Source of the DNA: Trichostrongylus colubriformis
Lineage: Eukaryota; Nematoda; Chromadorea; Rhabditida; Trichostrongylidae
NCBI GenBank assembly: GCA_963978905.1
Contig: OZ022259.1
Span: forward strand, 27,505,994 to 27,569,993
Length of the DNA: 64,000 bases
Direction: 5' to 3'
Positions 34,001 to 46,000 of this stretch are shown here, one piece after another. The position numbers and the translations under genes are program-made. Every line of letters begins with the position of its first letter. Positions within the stretch are counted from its first letter, which is position 1. Below the pieces are notes generated by a model. The model was not told where the DNA came from and made no database searches. It worked only from the letters and a program-made list of their open reading frames with translations.

Positions 34001-37000
34001 GCGTGGCTGCGTTCACTGGAACCGAGGCAAAGTGGCCGGAGGTGGTGCAAAGATGACGCAGGTGAAGAGACAGAGCGACGCGGGCGGAGACGCAGAGACA
34101 CGCAACCACTGTCCCAAAATTATTGTAGGATTTTTTCGATCATCACTTTTTATTATTTTTTCTTCCAACAAAGAACTATCAGGCAACAGCGTATTCACCA
34201 TCGTTATCGACAACACTCTGCCTCTCATAGGTAAATCGCTGATTCCCTCCTCCCAGAAGTCTGGGTTCTGAGAGTCGAAGAAGTCAGCGACCGCCTGTGC
34301 AAGCATGTCATAATCAGCGAATTTTCACTTGGCTAAGAAGGATTCTAGAGGATGGGTAAGGTGATAGACAGAAGGAGCAATGTCTGGAGAGTATGGCGGG
34401 TGGGGCAGCACATCCCAGCCGGGCTCCTATAGCTTGGCCTGGGTACACTTCGCGACTTATGGGTGGGCGTTGTCATGAAGGAGGGTGACCGCGGACCTTC
34501 TCAGGCCTTTTCTCGAGTAGCGACGACGATCTGCTGGAGCTGGTGGGTGTATACGGGAGCGGGTACTGTCTCTCCTTGTGCCAGCACCTCTCGGAAAAGC
34601 ATTCCTTCCGCGTTCAGAAGCGGCAGAGTAGAATCTCCTTCGGATGGAGGTCGGACATGGGTTGCGTTGGCGGCTCGGCTTCACGTAGCAGCCTAAGGAT
34701 GCGGGGTGCGTTGCTTTTGTTTATGTTCCAGCTTTCATTACCCGTAGCCAGATGGACGAGAAAGTCGTTGCGATGCGGGCGGAGTAGCAGCGATTGACAG
34801 ACGCGCACACGGGCACTTTCGTGAGCATCCGTCAGGGCACAAGGCCCATCGCGACAGCACCTTCCGATAATCGAGTTCGTGGAGCGACGATTTACGGTTA
34901 TGGGTGCTTGTCCATTCCTCTCCGCCAGCTCGCGCATGGTGGTTTCAGGATCGGCGCTAGCGGCGGAGAGCAGCGTCCCGTCGTCGAATGCGTGTGGGCG
35001 TCCCGTGCGTGGCTTGTCTTCCATGTCAAACTCGCCGTTGCTGAAGCTGATGAGCCAGCGGCGCACGGTCTCGTAGCTCACACATCTCTTGTACAATGCA
35101 GCGTTGATGCAGTCGCAAGCTTCCGTCGTTTTGATGCCCTAAGACCACTCATAGTAGATGACATCGCGTGTTGGGTATGTATTGTCTACGAGCACTGTAA
35201 CTCTCTCCACGGAATCCGGTGGGTCAATATATATTTACTAGACAGCTTAGAGAACCTTCTACCATATTCCTAAACCGCCTAGACCTTCCTCGAAGTAAAC
35301 ATGAGTTATTGATTTTTTTTTGTTTGATTATGTGCTGTTGAATCTCTTGAAACTCCTTTATTTATCGGTAAGCTTTCGGCAGCTTAATGTCTTCTTCAGA
35401 TCTTAAAGGAATCGTCCATGGAAAATGAGTTTTTGTGTTACCCATGTATTTATGTTGTATTTGCCTAATGTTGGCCTCATGCAAAATTTCACGCGAAAAA
35501 TATGAATCTGGCTGAGGTACAGCACCACAAAGTGCGGTCCCAGTGGGCGGGGCCTCCGTGTAAAAGCCTCGTACCGCGTCCGCCGTGGTCGGAGACGCAT
35601 TGTAGGAACAGAAGGTTACGTAAACAGTCCTACTCTCCGTTCTCAACGGCGGCGGAAGACGGGACGAGGCTTTTACACGGAGGCCCCGCCCACTGGGACC
35701 GCACTTTGTGGTGCTGTATCTCAGCCAGATTCACATTTTTTCGCGTGAAATTGTGCATGAGACCAACATTAGGCAAATACAACATAAACATATGGGTAAC
35801 ACAAAAACTAATTTTCCGTGGACGATTCCTTTATATTACAATACTTAACATACAAACAACTGCATGATGGGTCTACATCAATCGAAACAAACCAGGACAG
35901 GGAAGGAGAGGACCTGACGGCGTGCTGGTGAGAGGTAAAAATATGACACCAGTCTAACCCCGAGGCAGGAAGGGTATCATTGCTATTTACGCTATGAGCC
36001 TCAAAAGGTCGCGTAGCTCCTTTCTTTTGATTTTACGGGCAGACGATTTTTTTTTTGGAAAAATCCTACAAGACTTTTGGGACAACCTAATATTAACGCG
36101 ACCTTGGGCAGACGTGCTGTCAAGCACCCAGCGGTGCCAATTTTAGATTTCGGGTAGGTGTGACCGCTGATTATTGTTTTGAAAGGACAATTTACCTCGA
36201 TTTCTACAGTTGTAAGGCCATAGTGATTACATGTACACTGTCGTAAGGGAAGTTTTGGTCGGTTTGCGTAACTCTACTTCAGGGAATCATAGCTCGACTC
36301 AGGCTGCATTCTCCGATCCAGTGAGCAGCATTTCACTTTTCACATCTTTGACAACATGATGTTTGTTTGCTTATACCATTTTGGTAAAAGTCAGGCGATT
36401 TACGCAGAAGCATAAATAGTCGCTCCAAGTGTTCACCCTTACTGAAGCTATGTCCTTACGGTCCAGATCCTTGGAAAAGTGAAGGTCTGCTAGCGCTAGG
36501 TTTGCCGAGTATGGCGACGTGTAAGGGCTTTAGTCTGCAAATTGTTTCTAGAAAGTGCCCTGTGAAGAATACGGTAGCGCACTGCTGCTCCGTTGTCGCG
36601 CTGCACCTATAATTTGTGTTTGACTATGAAAACTACCTGAGATATAGGAGCTGAAACGAGCGAAGTACCTTAACTGCTCATTTAGTCAATATATGACCAC
36701 TGTATCCAGTATCCTACTTAATATAAACGGCTAAGAGCGTCAGTTGGTAAGTGTGTGTCTGGTTGACCTGAAATTCGCGTCGCAGCAGTGTTGGGATTCT
36801 GAATTTCACTAGTGATATAACGGGTGGTAAGGGGACCGCAGCGGTGGTGGACCGGAAGTGATAGCAGCTGATAAAGACAGATAACGAGCTTCGAAAGCTA
36901 ATGCCACCATATCTGTTTCGTCTTTCGGGTCGATCCTGGAGCGCCGACACTCACAGTATAATAGCAGGGTGGTACGGGGACATCAATAGTTGGTGATCTA

Positions 37001-40000
37001 AACTGATCACGGTTGTAATATTCGATAAGGAGCGTCAAAAGGAAAATGTCGCCATATCCATCCATTTACTCCGCCATATCCATCCATTTACTCCGATCCA
37101 TTTTCTTCAATCGTTGAATCATTTACACCTCTCAAAAAAGGCCTCCGTTAGAGGCGCCATATGAAGTGGTAAATCACTAGTTATTGACAACTATCAGCTC
37201 ATGCACTTAAGGCTGAGCAGTGATATACTTCGTACTCCGACATCAATTGTAATGCGACCAGTTCGGCTGATGCACACCACTGCGCGCTTAACTCAGGGAA
37301 GCATGCAAAATGGTCTTGATCGATATCGATTGAAGCGGAAGAACGAGGTTGACTGGACCTTTTTTCCGTTTTTGTGGATCCGTTTAAACCGTTCGAATGA
37401 TGATGCTGATCAATGACTATCGATCAAGCCCACTTTGCATGCTTCCCCGTGTGACGCGCGCAGTAGTGTGCGCCAGCCCAACTGGTTGCAAATAACAAGG
37501 AGCACATTTCGTTCCATTGTGAAATTCGCTAGCAACAGCAGCTCATAGACGCTCAGGATGATTGAGTAATTTAGCACTCACTCCAACAAGAGGCCTACCT
37601 ACCGCTCAAATATCAAATTTTTCGAAAAGTGGAGGGATTTGGTACATAGTCAGGAAAGGCTATGGGGCTGACGCAAGGAATGGCTAACAAAACGTATTGG
37701 TTGTGTAGCTAGTAATGGAACAAGACAGAACCATTTGATAATGTTGTGTATCTTACGCGTAGTAGTTAGTTCCTTTCAAAGTAGTAATGCATATACAACA
37801 ATTTGCTCCTATTTCAGATACGTCCTCTAATTGCTGTGCTTTATCATGTCATTGATTTCATTGCAACTATAGACATGCTGTGCAGTTTCGCAGTCTATGC
37901 CAGTAACAGAAATACCGGTGTGTTGATTAAGACTCTCTTGTGTCATTCATCAATACGTTCCTCACCAATGACACTATTTGTTTCTAGTCCGGCCACGTTT
38001 TGGAGACAGTATCATTATAAATGAGGGTAAGCATCCACTTCTCGACTACTCTATAGGAGATAAAGTAGTTCCTAACGACACGGTACTTTTTTCCGCACTT
38101 ATTTCGAGCTGTTGTGCTGTTATACTATTTTCTGCCGTTTAGTATCTCACGACGGATTCACGCACTGCGATCATCACAGGACCGAATATGGTCAGTCCCA
38201 TTTTGCTCTTATAATGGGTAGTCGAAAAAGTTTTTTTCGTATTTTTAAATACGCGCTTCTTCCCTCCAAACTGCTTTCCAGCGATCTCTTCTGTACATGC
38301 ACATGTATTACAAGTCAACACGCATCTATAGGTATTATTGTCTCCCATCTCGCGGATAACCTTTTTCGGCAAAATAAACATATCAAAGGTCAATGTCATC
38401 TTCACTATTAATAATTTTTCTTTGAATGGCGTTAGACAGGGAAAGGAAAAGGTGACAGTCCGATGGAGCAAGATCAGGGATGTAAGGTGTATGGGGCAGC
38501 AATTTTTATCCACTCGAGAATTTTTGGCGAGTCACTTTTTTAATATGTGGGAAGACTTGCCGAAAAATTGCCTCGCCTAAAAATTCTCGAGCTTGAATGG
38601 GAAGTGCTGTCCCATCCACCTTATAGCCCTGGTCTTGCTCCATCGGACTACCATCTTTTCCTTTCCCTATCTAACGCCATTCAAAGAATAATTTTCGTAT
38701 TGAAAATGAGATTGATCTTTAATATGTTTTTTTTTTGCCGAAAAAGGTTATCCGCGAGATTGGAGACAATAATACCTATAGATGCGTGTGGACTTGTACA
38801 TACATGTGTATGTATAGAAGAGATCGCTGGAAAGCTTTGGAAGGAAAAAGCGCGTATTTAAAAATACGAAAAAACTTTTTCGACTACCCAATATGTGTGC
38901 ATTATTTAGTGATGTAGGTGCAAACAAACAATATTGTATGGATACAAGTTATGTCCGTAGTAATCAGAAGGTGTTGTGCTTCTGAGAAGGTCCACGAAAT
39001 GCTTTTCACGTCACATCTTGAAGAGACTCCTAAGGGACGTTTGCGAGAGAATGACTATTCTGCTTATAATTCAGACCGGAAAATCCACGTACTTGAAGCA
39101 AGTATGTCAGCTGTGCATTTTAGCCCAGAGTGGTTGTTTTGTTCCTGCGAAAATTGCGATCTTACCAGGTAATTTAGCATAGATCCTAAAAAGATGAATG
39201 GATTCCTACATTTCCTATTCGAAGAGACGAGTGCCCCTTCGAGATCACGGATTTTTCCCTTTTCACAGTCCTTTTGTAGCGTAGCCCTTCATGAGGGAGC
39301 ACTCTGCCATGAAAACGTTTCAGTTTTGACTCTGCGCACTTGAAAACCAGTCTCATTTTGCACGTTTCCAGTGTTTCTCCGCATTTCTTCGCGGATTGGT
39401 CACAATGACAATTTAACAAAAAACCTTTCGGCTTTCGCTGTTGAAATGGACGAGATAACCTTGATATTGCAATATTCGGATGATCGCACCCTCCTTGTGA
39501 TTGACGAATTAGCACGAAGTGAGTGATTTTAGATCGATGTCAGATCGTGTTGAAGATCTGAGGGTGTTATTCTAAATCTGCGAAACGGCCCCTAACGAGA
39601 TTATTCTACCACGGTTGTAGTGATGGGCTATATACAAGTTAAAGTGTGCATGCAAGGATGTTTTTTGAAAAGTGCTGCGCGCTACGCCAAAAGAGGATTT
39701 TCATAGGATTTCTGCCCACAAGAAGGTCTTCATGCGTCCTCCTTAATTGTTTACAGGACAGTACATGAGAAGTTAGTAACGAGACTCGCTTAAAGGCAGC
39801 ATTAGGGGAAAGTCGGACGAAAAGTAAAAGAAATTGTGCATATGGAAGTCGAGATGCTTAGTAACAGGATAGTGGAGAAAAAACGGATGGAAATGGCTCA
39901 AAACTTGAGGAATAGGACCTCCTTTCCACTGTTGTTTCTCCACACGGACGACCTGTCCGTCAAGAGGGGAGTAGTGTGATCTAGATTTCCATTGGCATGT

Positions 40001-43000
40001 TGCCGAGTAAACACAGGGGGGAGTTTGGAAATACAACAACATCTATTTTTTGAGTGAGTTTCAAGCTAAAACTGCGAAAGCGCGCCGCAAAAGCCCCGAT
40101 CCTGGCCCCATCTCCTTGGCCGCTCCCACCCTAATCAATCGGGAATTACGTCATCGGGAGGCGGGACCGCTGTGTCCAAGAGGCGGAACCGCTGCATGAT
40201 TGCGGCGTTTTGCAGGGTTTCTACAGCTTGGATGGGCGCTTTTTCACCGGGATTTCGCCACAGATAGCCTTCTTAGGCCCAGGACTACCATGTAAGTAAC
40301 TTCTTGTCGGGATTTCTCCACTACCACATTACCCCTAATGACGTCTTTAAACGATACTGCTTGGAATGCGGCGGATGAAACTCACATGAGAATGATAGGT
40401 ATCCTCGCAAATTAGTAATAATGATTGCCAAGAACAAGTCAAGGAACAGTATTCAGTTCGCACTTGTCGCAAAAACCTGTTCGCAACGGGAGACGGTCGC
40501 GGCTCCTTGCAGCAAATTTGCCAGGGGGCGCCTGGGTCCGAGCTGCCGCGCTAATGCTAACCATCCGGCGCATCTTCTGCGTAGGACGACTCGTCCACTT
40601 CACCGAACCATCAGATTTTCGTCCATATATCAAGCCATAATGGGATCACCTCAAAGGAACCGGAGGGAGTCCGAAGCAAGCGGAAGATGCAAAGAAATGA
40701 TCATTTTGTATTGAATAGTGAAGGTTAGAAGCGATAATAGGCAAAAAACCCGGACTCAAAAGCGCGACGCTGCCGTGTGTATTCACATCCCATTCGCATC
40801 CAGCACACTGACTTTCCGAGTTGTCCGCTGTAGGAGACGGGCAGCGGGCCAACGTTAGTTGTAGCACCTGACTCCCAGCGCAGTGGAGTGGCCTTTCCCG
40901 GGTGTATATCACTAGGAAGAACCGTCGCGTGGCCGTGTTCGGCACGCGACGTTTCTGTCCTAGCGATATACACCCGCCTTTCCTAACTACATTAGCATTC
41001 ATGTAAGTACATCTAGAAACAATTTAAGAGAAACAAAGTAAAAAGTAAGAGGAAAAACAAATTTATAGTAGAAACATCTCCTTTTGGCACCATGTCAAGG
41101 CGTCAAATTGGCGAGTTTGTGCAATGGCGGCCACTCAAACTCGTCCTCACTACGTGTGTTCTACCAGCCAAAATTACCCCCTTCCGGTGTCTTTAAGAGG
41201 GCCTAATGCTATTTGACCGGTGAACTAAGCGTGTATGTTGGCTGTTTTCCCCTTTTTAGCTCTTGTTTCTTCCATACTTTGGCAATGGGAAATACTGCTT
41301 GTTTACTCCGAGTGCTTCACATTCAGTCATTTTTAAGTTGTAATACAAGCTACTTCTCAGTGATTTGCAGTGCATGCTAAACAGGGTTATTTATGTGGTA
41401 ACTATCAGTCAGGGAATCTGAGGGTTTAGCGATGTGGACGAGTTGCGCGACGCAGAAGATGCGTTAGATGTTGGCCTCACGATGGCAGCTACGCCGCGTG
41501 CGTCCCATAGGCAAATTAACTGCAAGAGACCGCGCCTAACGACAAACACCCATTCGCAACAACGTCGTGGTCACAATCGGAGCGCTTATCTTAGGTGAAT
41601 TTGACCGCTTTTAGAGCAGCTGTACTTCTGAATCTTAGTTTTTCGTTGAAAGTGACCTACATTTGTGCTTATCCCTTCGGCCTAATCTAATGACAACCCG
41701 AGTTCCCCTAAGGATTCGGTAGTTCAGTATGTGGGAATTTTATTGGAGAACGTTGACAAAAAAGTGCCTGACTACAAATGATGATCATTCCCTCCAAACC
41801 TCATGTCATGAGGCCAGGTTCTGAATGCGGGATCTACGAAGTCGCGAGATCGCCGCTTTTCAGCGGTCACCGGATTTGTATGCGCAAAATCTTCTAATTT
41901 TTGTTTGCCAAAATAGCGGGATTCTCCCACCATTTCTCGGTGAACTCATTTATTGCTTCCCGATTGCTTGCTTTCTTCTAAACAAGCCAGTGGAAGGGAA
42001 ATTGACATTAATTGACCTCGCTTTGGGACGTGCCATCACGAGATTTCCGTCCACAGTCCTGGTGTACACAGATGCTTCCCCGGTCCATAGATTGGCTCGC
42101 TGAAATCGGACCTTCACTGTGCTCGTAGTAAGCTTGCCTTTTTTTCTACGCCGGCTGGGCGCTGGCTGCGTGTGCAGGATGCGAGGCAGAGTGGCACAGG
42201 GAAGGTGCAGAGAGGATGCAAGCAACGAGGTAGGGGCATAGGCAGAGACCAAGATCGTCTTTCCGCCAGCTCCGCAGAGTATAAAGGCGGCCCACATATG
42301 CAAGGTTGTCTGTATCCGGTAATCGTTTCATTTACTCTGTGTGTTCATCCGAGCTGTGACTTGTCGAAGGATAGCAAATCCACGCTCAGAAGGTCAATTC
42401 CGAAGGTCTCTATAAATTGCATTGGCCACCCTTGCAGATCGAATACGTACACATCTGCGGTGCTACCGGAGTTAAAGCCCCCCCCATCTTATAGCACAGG
42501 AACGAGGACTTTCTCGCGAAGCGGGTGCGATATTTATGCTCGGGGGGCTAACTACCCTTGGAAACAAGTTTCCAGCCTGATCGACATTTTGATCCAACTA
42601 GTACCACTGCTGTGGTCCAGAACACTCAAGAAAAAAGGTTTGCTACCCTCGATAATATTTTGCCTCCAGGGCTAATTGGGTCTCCTGAGCACGAATATGC
42701 AAGATTTGCCCAGAAACGCCTAGCGCTCGTGTTGAAGACGCCGGAGGATCCACACATGTTAACCACTGAAAACTGTAAAAGAGGTCGGTCGAGTCCCAGC
42801 GAAGGCACCCACACTGCAAGGGGAGGATGTGAAGCATTGAATGGAACACTTAGCTTGGTTTCAGAACTGCGGAAATGAGATCTAGTTGCTCAAATTTCCA
42901 ATTGATCAAATCGCTTCAACTGAAACGGCAAAAAGCGATGAGCATCCATACTTGCAAGGGATATCCAAGTATTGGCCCTCAACACACAAACTCGGGTGAC

Positions 43001-46000
43001 CACCTCGAGTTGCCTTGATTAAAAAAATCAAAGAAATATGTGCCTATGCGCGAGCGCATTTTCCACAACTCCTCTTCCAGTAATTGAAGCAGTTGCAGGC
43101 TGAAACCCTTACTCGTCCATCATATTCACCAGATCTAGCGTTAATAGAGGTCCACTTTCCCAAACATCTGGTCACCCTTCAGTAGCACTGTGTTCAGAAA
43201 AAATGGTGATTTGACGTCGACTTTTTTCATTTTCGCGCCATACAAATCGTCAATCCTTCATCCAGATGAGATATGCAAATATCCTTCACATTGCCAAAAA
43301 GTGTAGCTAATCGATCGGTGCTTATTTTATGAGAAAAGATGCAGTTTGAGCCGAGTTATGATCTCCCGAAGTTGAAACTGCGAAAACTGGCCAAAACTTT
43401 CCTTACAACCTAGTACATATATGATATATGCAGTTAAGTTGCTACATCCTTTATCATATACGACTCACAGGTGGAAGCAGATATCTATAGAAGAGGTGGA
43501 AGCCAGTTACTGTAAAGACGTATTATAAAGTTTTAGTCTGACCGTTGTCTTCGTTCGTAGTGAATTGCTCGGCACGTACCACTGGTGACCGGACCTCTTG
43601 GAGCAGTAGTTGGGATACTTGCACGCCATCCATCGAAGCTCGAGTGTTGCAAAAAACGATTCTATTAAAGGGGCCCAATAGACTGATTAGGTTTCGTGAG
43701 TGTCAGAAAATGATTGACGGTTTGATCACCGCTTGATCAGTTAATTTCAGCTCAGAACTCCACGTGTTATGACGCTCAGTTTCAAAAAAATTGTACCTAC
43801 TTCCAGTCGCGCCTACATTATCTTTCGACTTGACCGCAACTGGAAAAAAGGAGGCGGGTCGTATAACCCAGCTGGAAATGTGATAAATTTGACTACTGTT
43901 GCTACACTTTGCCAGAAGTCGGAGCTCCTCGCCTCAAAGGGTGCGACACTTCCACTACTTCCCTCTTTGGAATTGTCTTAACATGTCAACCACCTAATTC
44001 ATATCCGGTGGACGACGTATGCCTCATTGGGTCTTCCGTAGATCCTTGCATTTCAAGCCCAGTTCTTGGGTTTTGAAGGTTTCAATTTTTTTCTTCTCTT
44101 CCGCCGTGCTGATTAGCACCTCTCATTTCATAATTAACAGTCGAAAATAAAATGACCGAAACCTGCCCTCATCACCGAGCGATCTGTGGAAAGCACACTT
44201 TGCTGAGGAGCGATAATTTAGCGCTGTGATTCGGTGAAACTAACTGATCGTTAGCAGTTAGTTACTTCCGTTACTCAATGTGTGAACATAGAAGCTCCTG
44301 TAATTTTCTGGAATCCTTACATAATTCTTCTCAAGGGCCTTTTTGTAATACAGGTACCTCTGCAGAGGAAGGAATTGGGATATGTTATGCAATTATCGAA
44401 AAGTTGATCAAACAAAAGGTGGGTGTTCGAACTCTATTCTCTAATATTGACACAACTAATCACAATTTTGCTTCTTGCTTCATGAGTCCGTTAAGGCCTA
44501 TACAATTTTTGCAACACACTTCCTCGATCTCGCTGCTTTGGATGTTAGTTACTCCGCTGTCGAGAAGTTAGTCGGATTGTCATGGAAATTTCTCCTGTGT
44601 TCCTTTTGAAGTAATCTTTCCAGCTTCCATTTTGCTTCTCAAGTAGCCTACGTCAACGGTCAAGAGCAGCTGTCTCCTACTCACAAATTGCATAGAGGGT
44701 CCTATAATGGACCGCTATATGGTTAGTAATTAAGTTGCTTATGTCTTTCCTATCCATACAGATGTACTCAACTTTTCAAGGCTTCGAACTTGTGGAACTT
44801 TCCACATTTCCAGAAGAGGTGATCGAGTCTGCTCGTAGATTAGCTCAATTTTTGTATGAAGAAAGTGCCGGCAAAAGGTATCCCTACTATATATAAAACG
44901 CTTCGTCTGTGTGGCCCTCCGTACGTCTTTCATGAAATTAGGTATTATATGAAAAACGACCCGTGGAGATGGGGCCAAGTGTGGTATGGGTAGAGCATGG
45001 GACAGGAAGTAAAGACCACACATGTACCAAATCTCCGCCCACGGGGGGCGGGGCGTGACCTAGAATGTTCCGTTTCCAGTCCAAAAATTGTTAATTGGTT
45101 TCCAGTATGACACAAACGTGGGGATGCGTGGGCACAATGGGCGGAGCATATGCAGTGGTGGGCGGAGCTTGGACATCACGTGAAAAGCGACCTGTGGAGA
45201 CGGGACAAGCGTGGTATGGCTAGGGCATGGGTCAAGAAGTTAAGAGCACACATGTACCAAATTAAGCTCCGCCCACGGGGGTGGGGCTTGACCTAGAATG
45301 TTCCGTTTCCAGACCAAGAATTGTTAAATGGTTTCCAGTATGACACAAACGTGGGGATGCGTGGGCACAATGGGCGGTGCATATGCAGTGGTGGGCGGAG
45401 CTTGGACATCACGTGAAAAGCGACCTGTGGAGACGGGGACAAGCGTGGTATGGGTAGGGCATGGGACAAGAAGTGAAGAGCACACATGGACCGAAACAAG
45501 CTCCGCCCACGGGGGCGGGGCGTGACCTGAATGTTCCGTTTCCAGACCAAAAACTGTTAATTGGTTTCCAATATGACACAAACGTGGGGGAAAGGTGGAT
45601 TAAGGTTAGAAATGAGTTTTTTGAAGTCATGAAAGATGCGTGGGCACAATGGGCGGAGCATGTGCAGTGGTGGACGGAGATCGGACATTTCATGAAAAAC
45701 GACCTGTGGAGATGGGGCAATAGTGGGATGGGTAGGGCATGGGACAAGAAGTAAGGAGCACCTATGCACCAATTTGATTAATTTTCCTCCCAGGGTGGGC
45801 AGAGCGTGCAGTGAAATACTCTGTTCTCAAGAAAACAATCTCGATTGACATACTGACGCATACGGTATTTCGCACACAGTAGTGTGTGCCACCCAACTGC
45901 TTTAAAATAATAGCCTCCTACTTCTCTCCGGGTTGTTCAGTGTTCATCAAGGTGCAGTTGCCTCTTCACAACAATAATTATTTGAAGCGATGGCCAAGGG

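Larger units (their letters stand above)
34108..36089 (-). mobile_element. mariner-family transposon in MSH4 intron 14, with nested MITE
   Basis: The 5' terminal repeat lies at about 36054-36089 (minus strand TTAGGTTGTCCCAAAAGTCT...), a mariner-type end. A matching inner part (ctgtcccaaaattattgtag) lies at about 34112-34131 with its outermost bases lost. The transposase remnant is at 34200-35190. A 426-bp MITE (35406-35831) is inserted in the 5' untranslated part, which helps explain the excess length over a typical 1.3 kb mariner. Confidence 0.75.

Noticed and set aside
34794..35273. 159-codon plus-strand frame
   Set aside because: It lies opposite the mariner transposase, whose motifs are clear on the minus strand.
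38021..38030. Apparent splice donor GTAAGC after NEG in MSH4 exon 16
   Set aside because: Reading on gives GKHPLLDYSIGDKVVPNDT, matching the family's conserved WHP(I/L)L segment, and the donor at 38083 keeps phase with exon 17.
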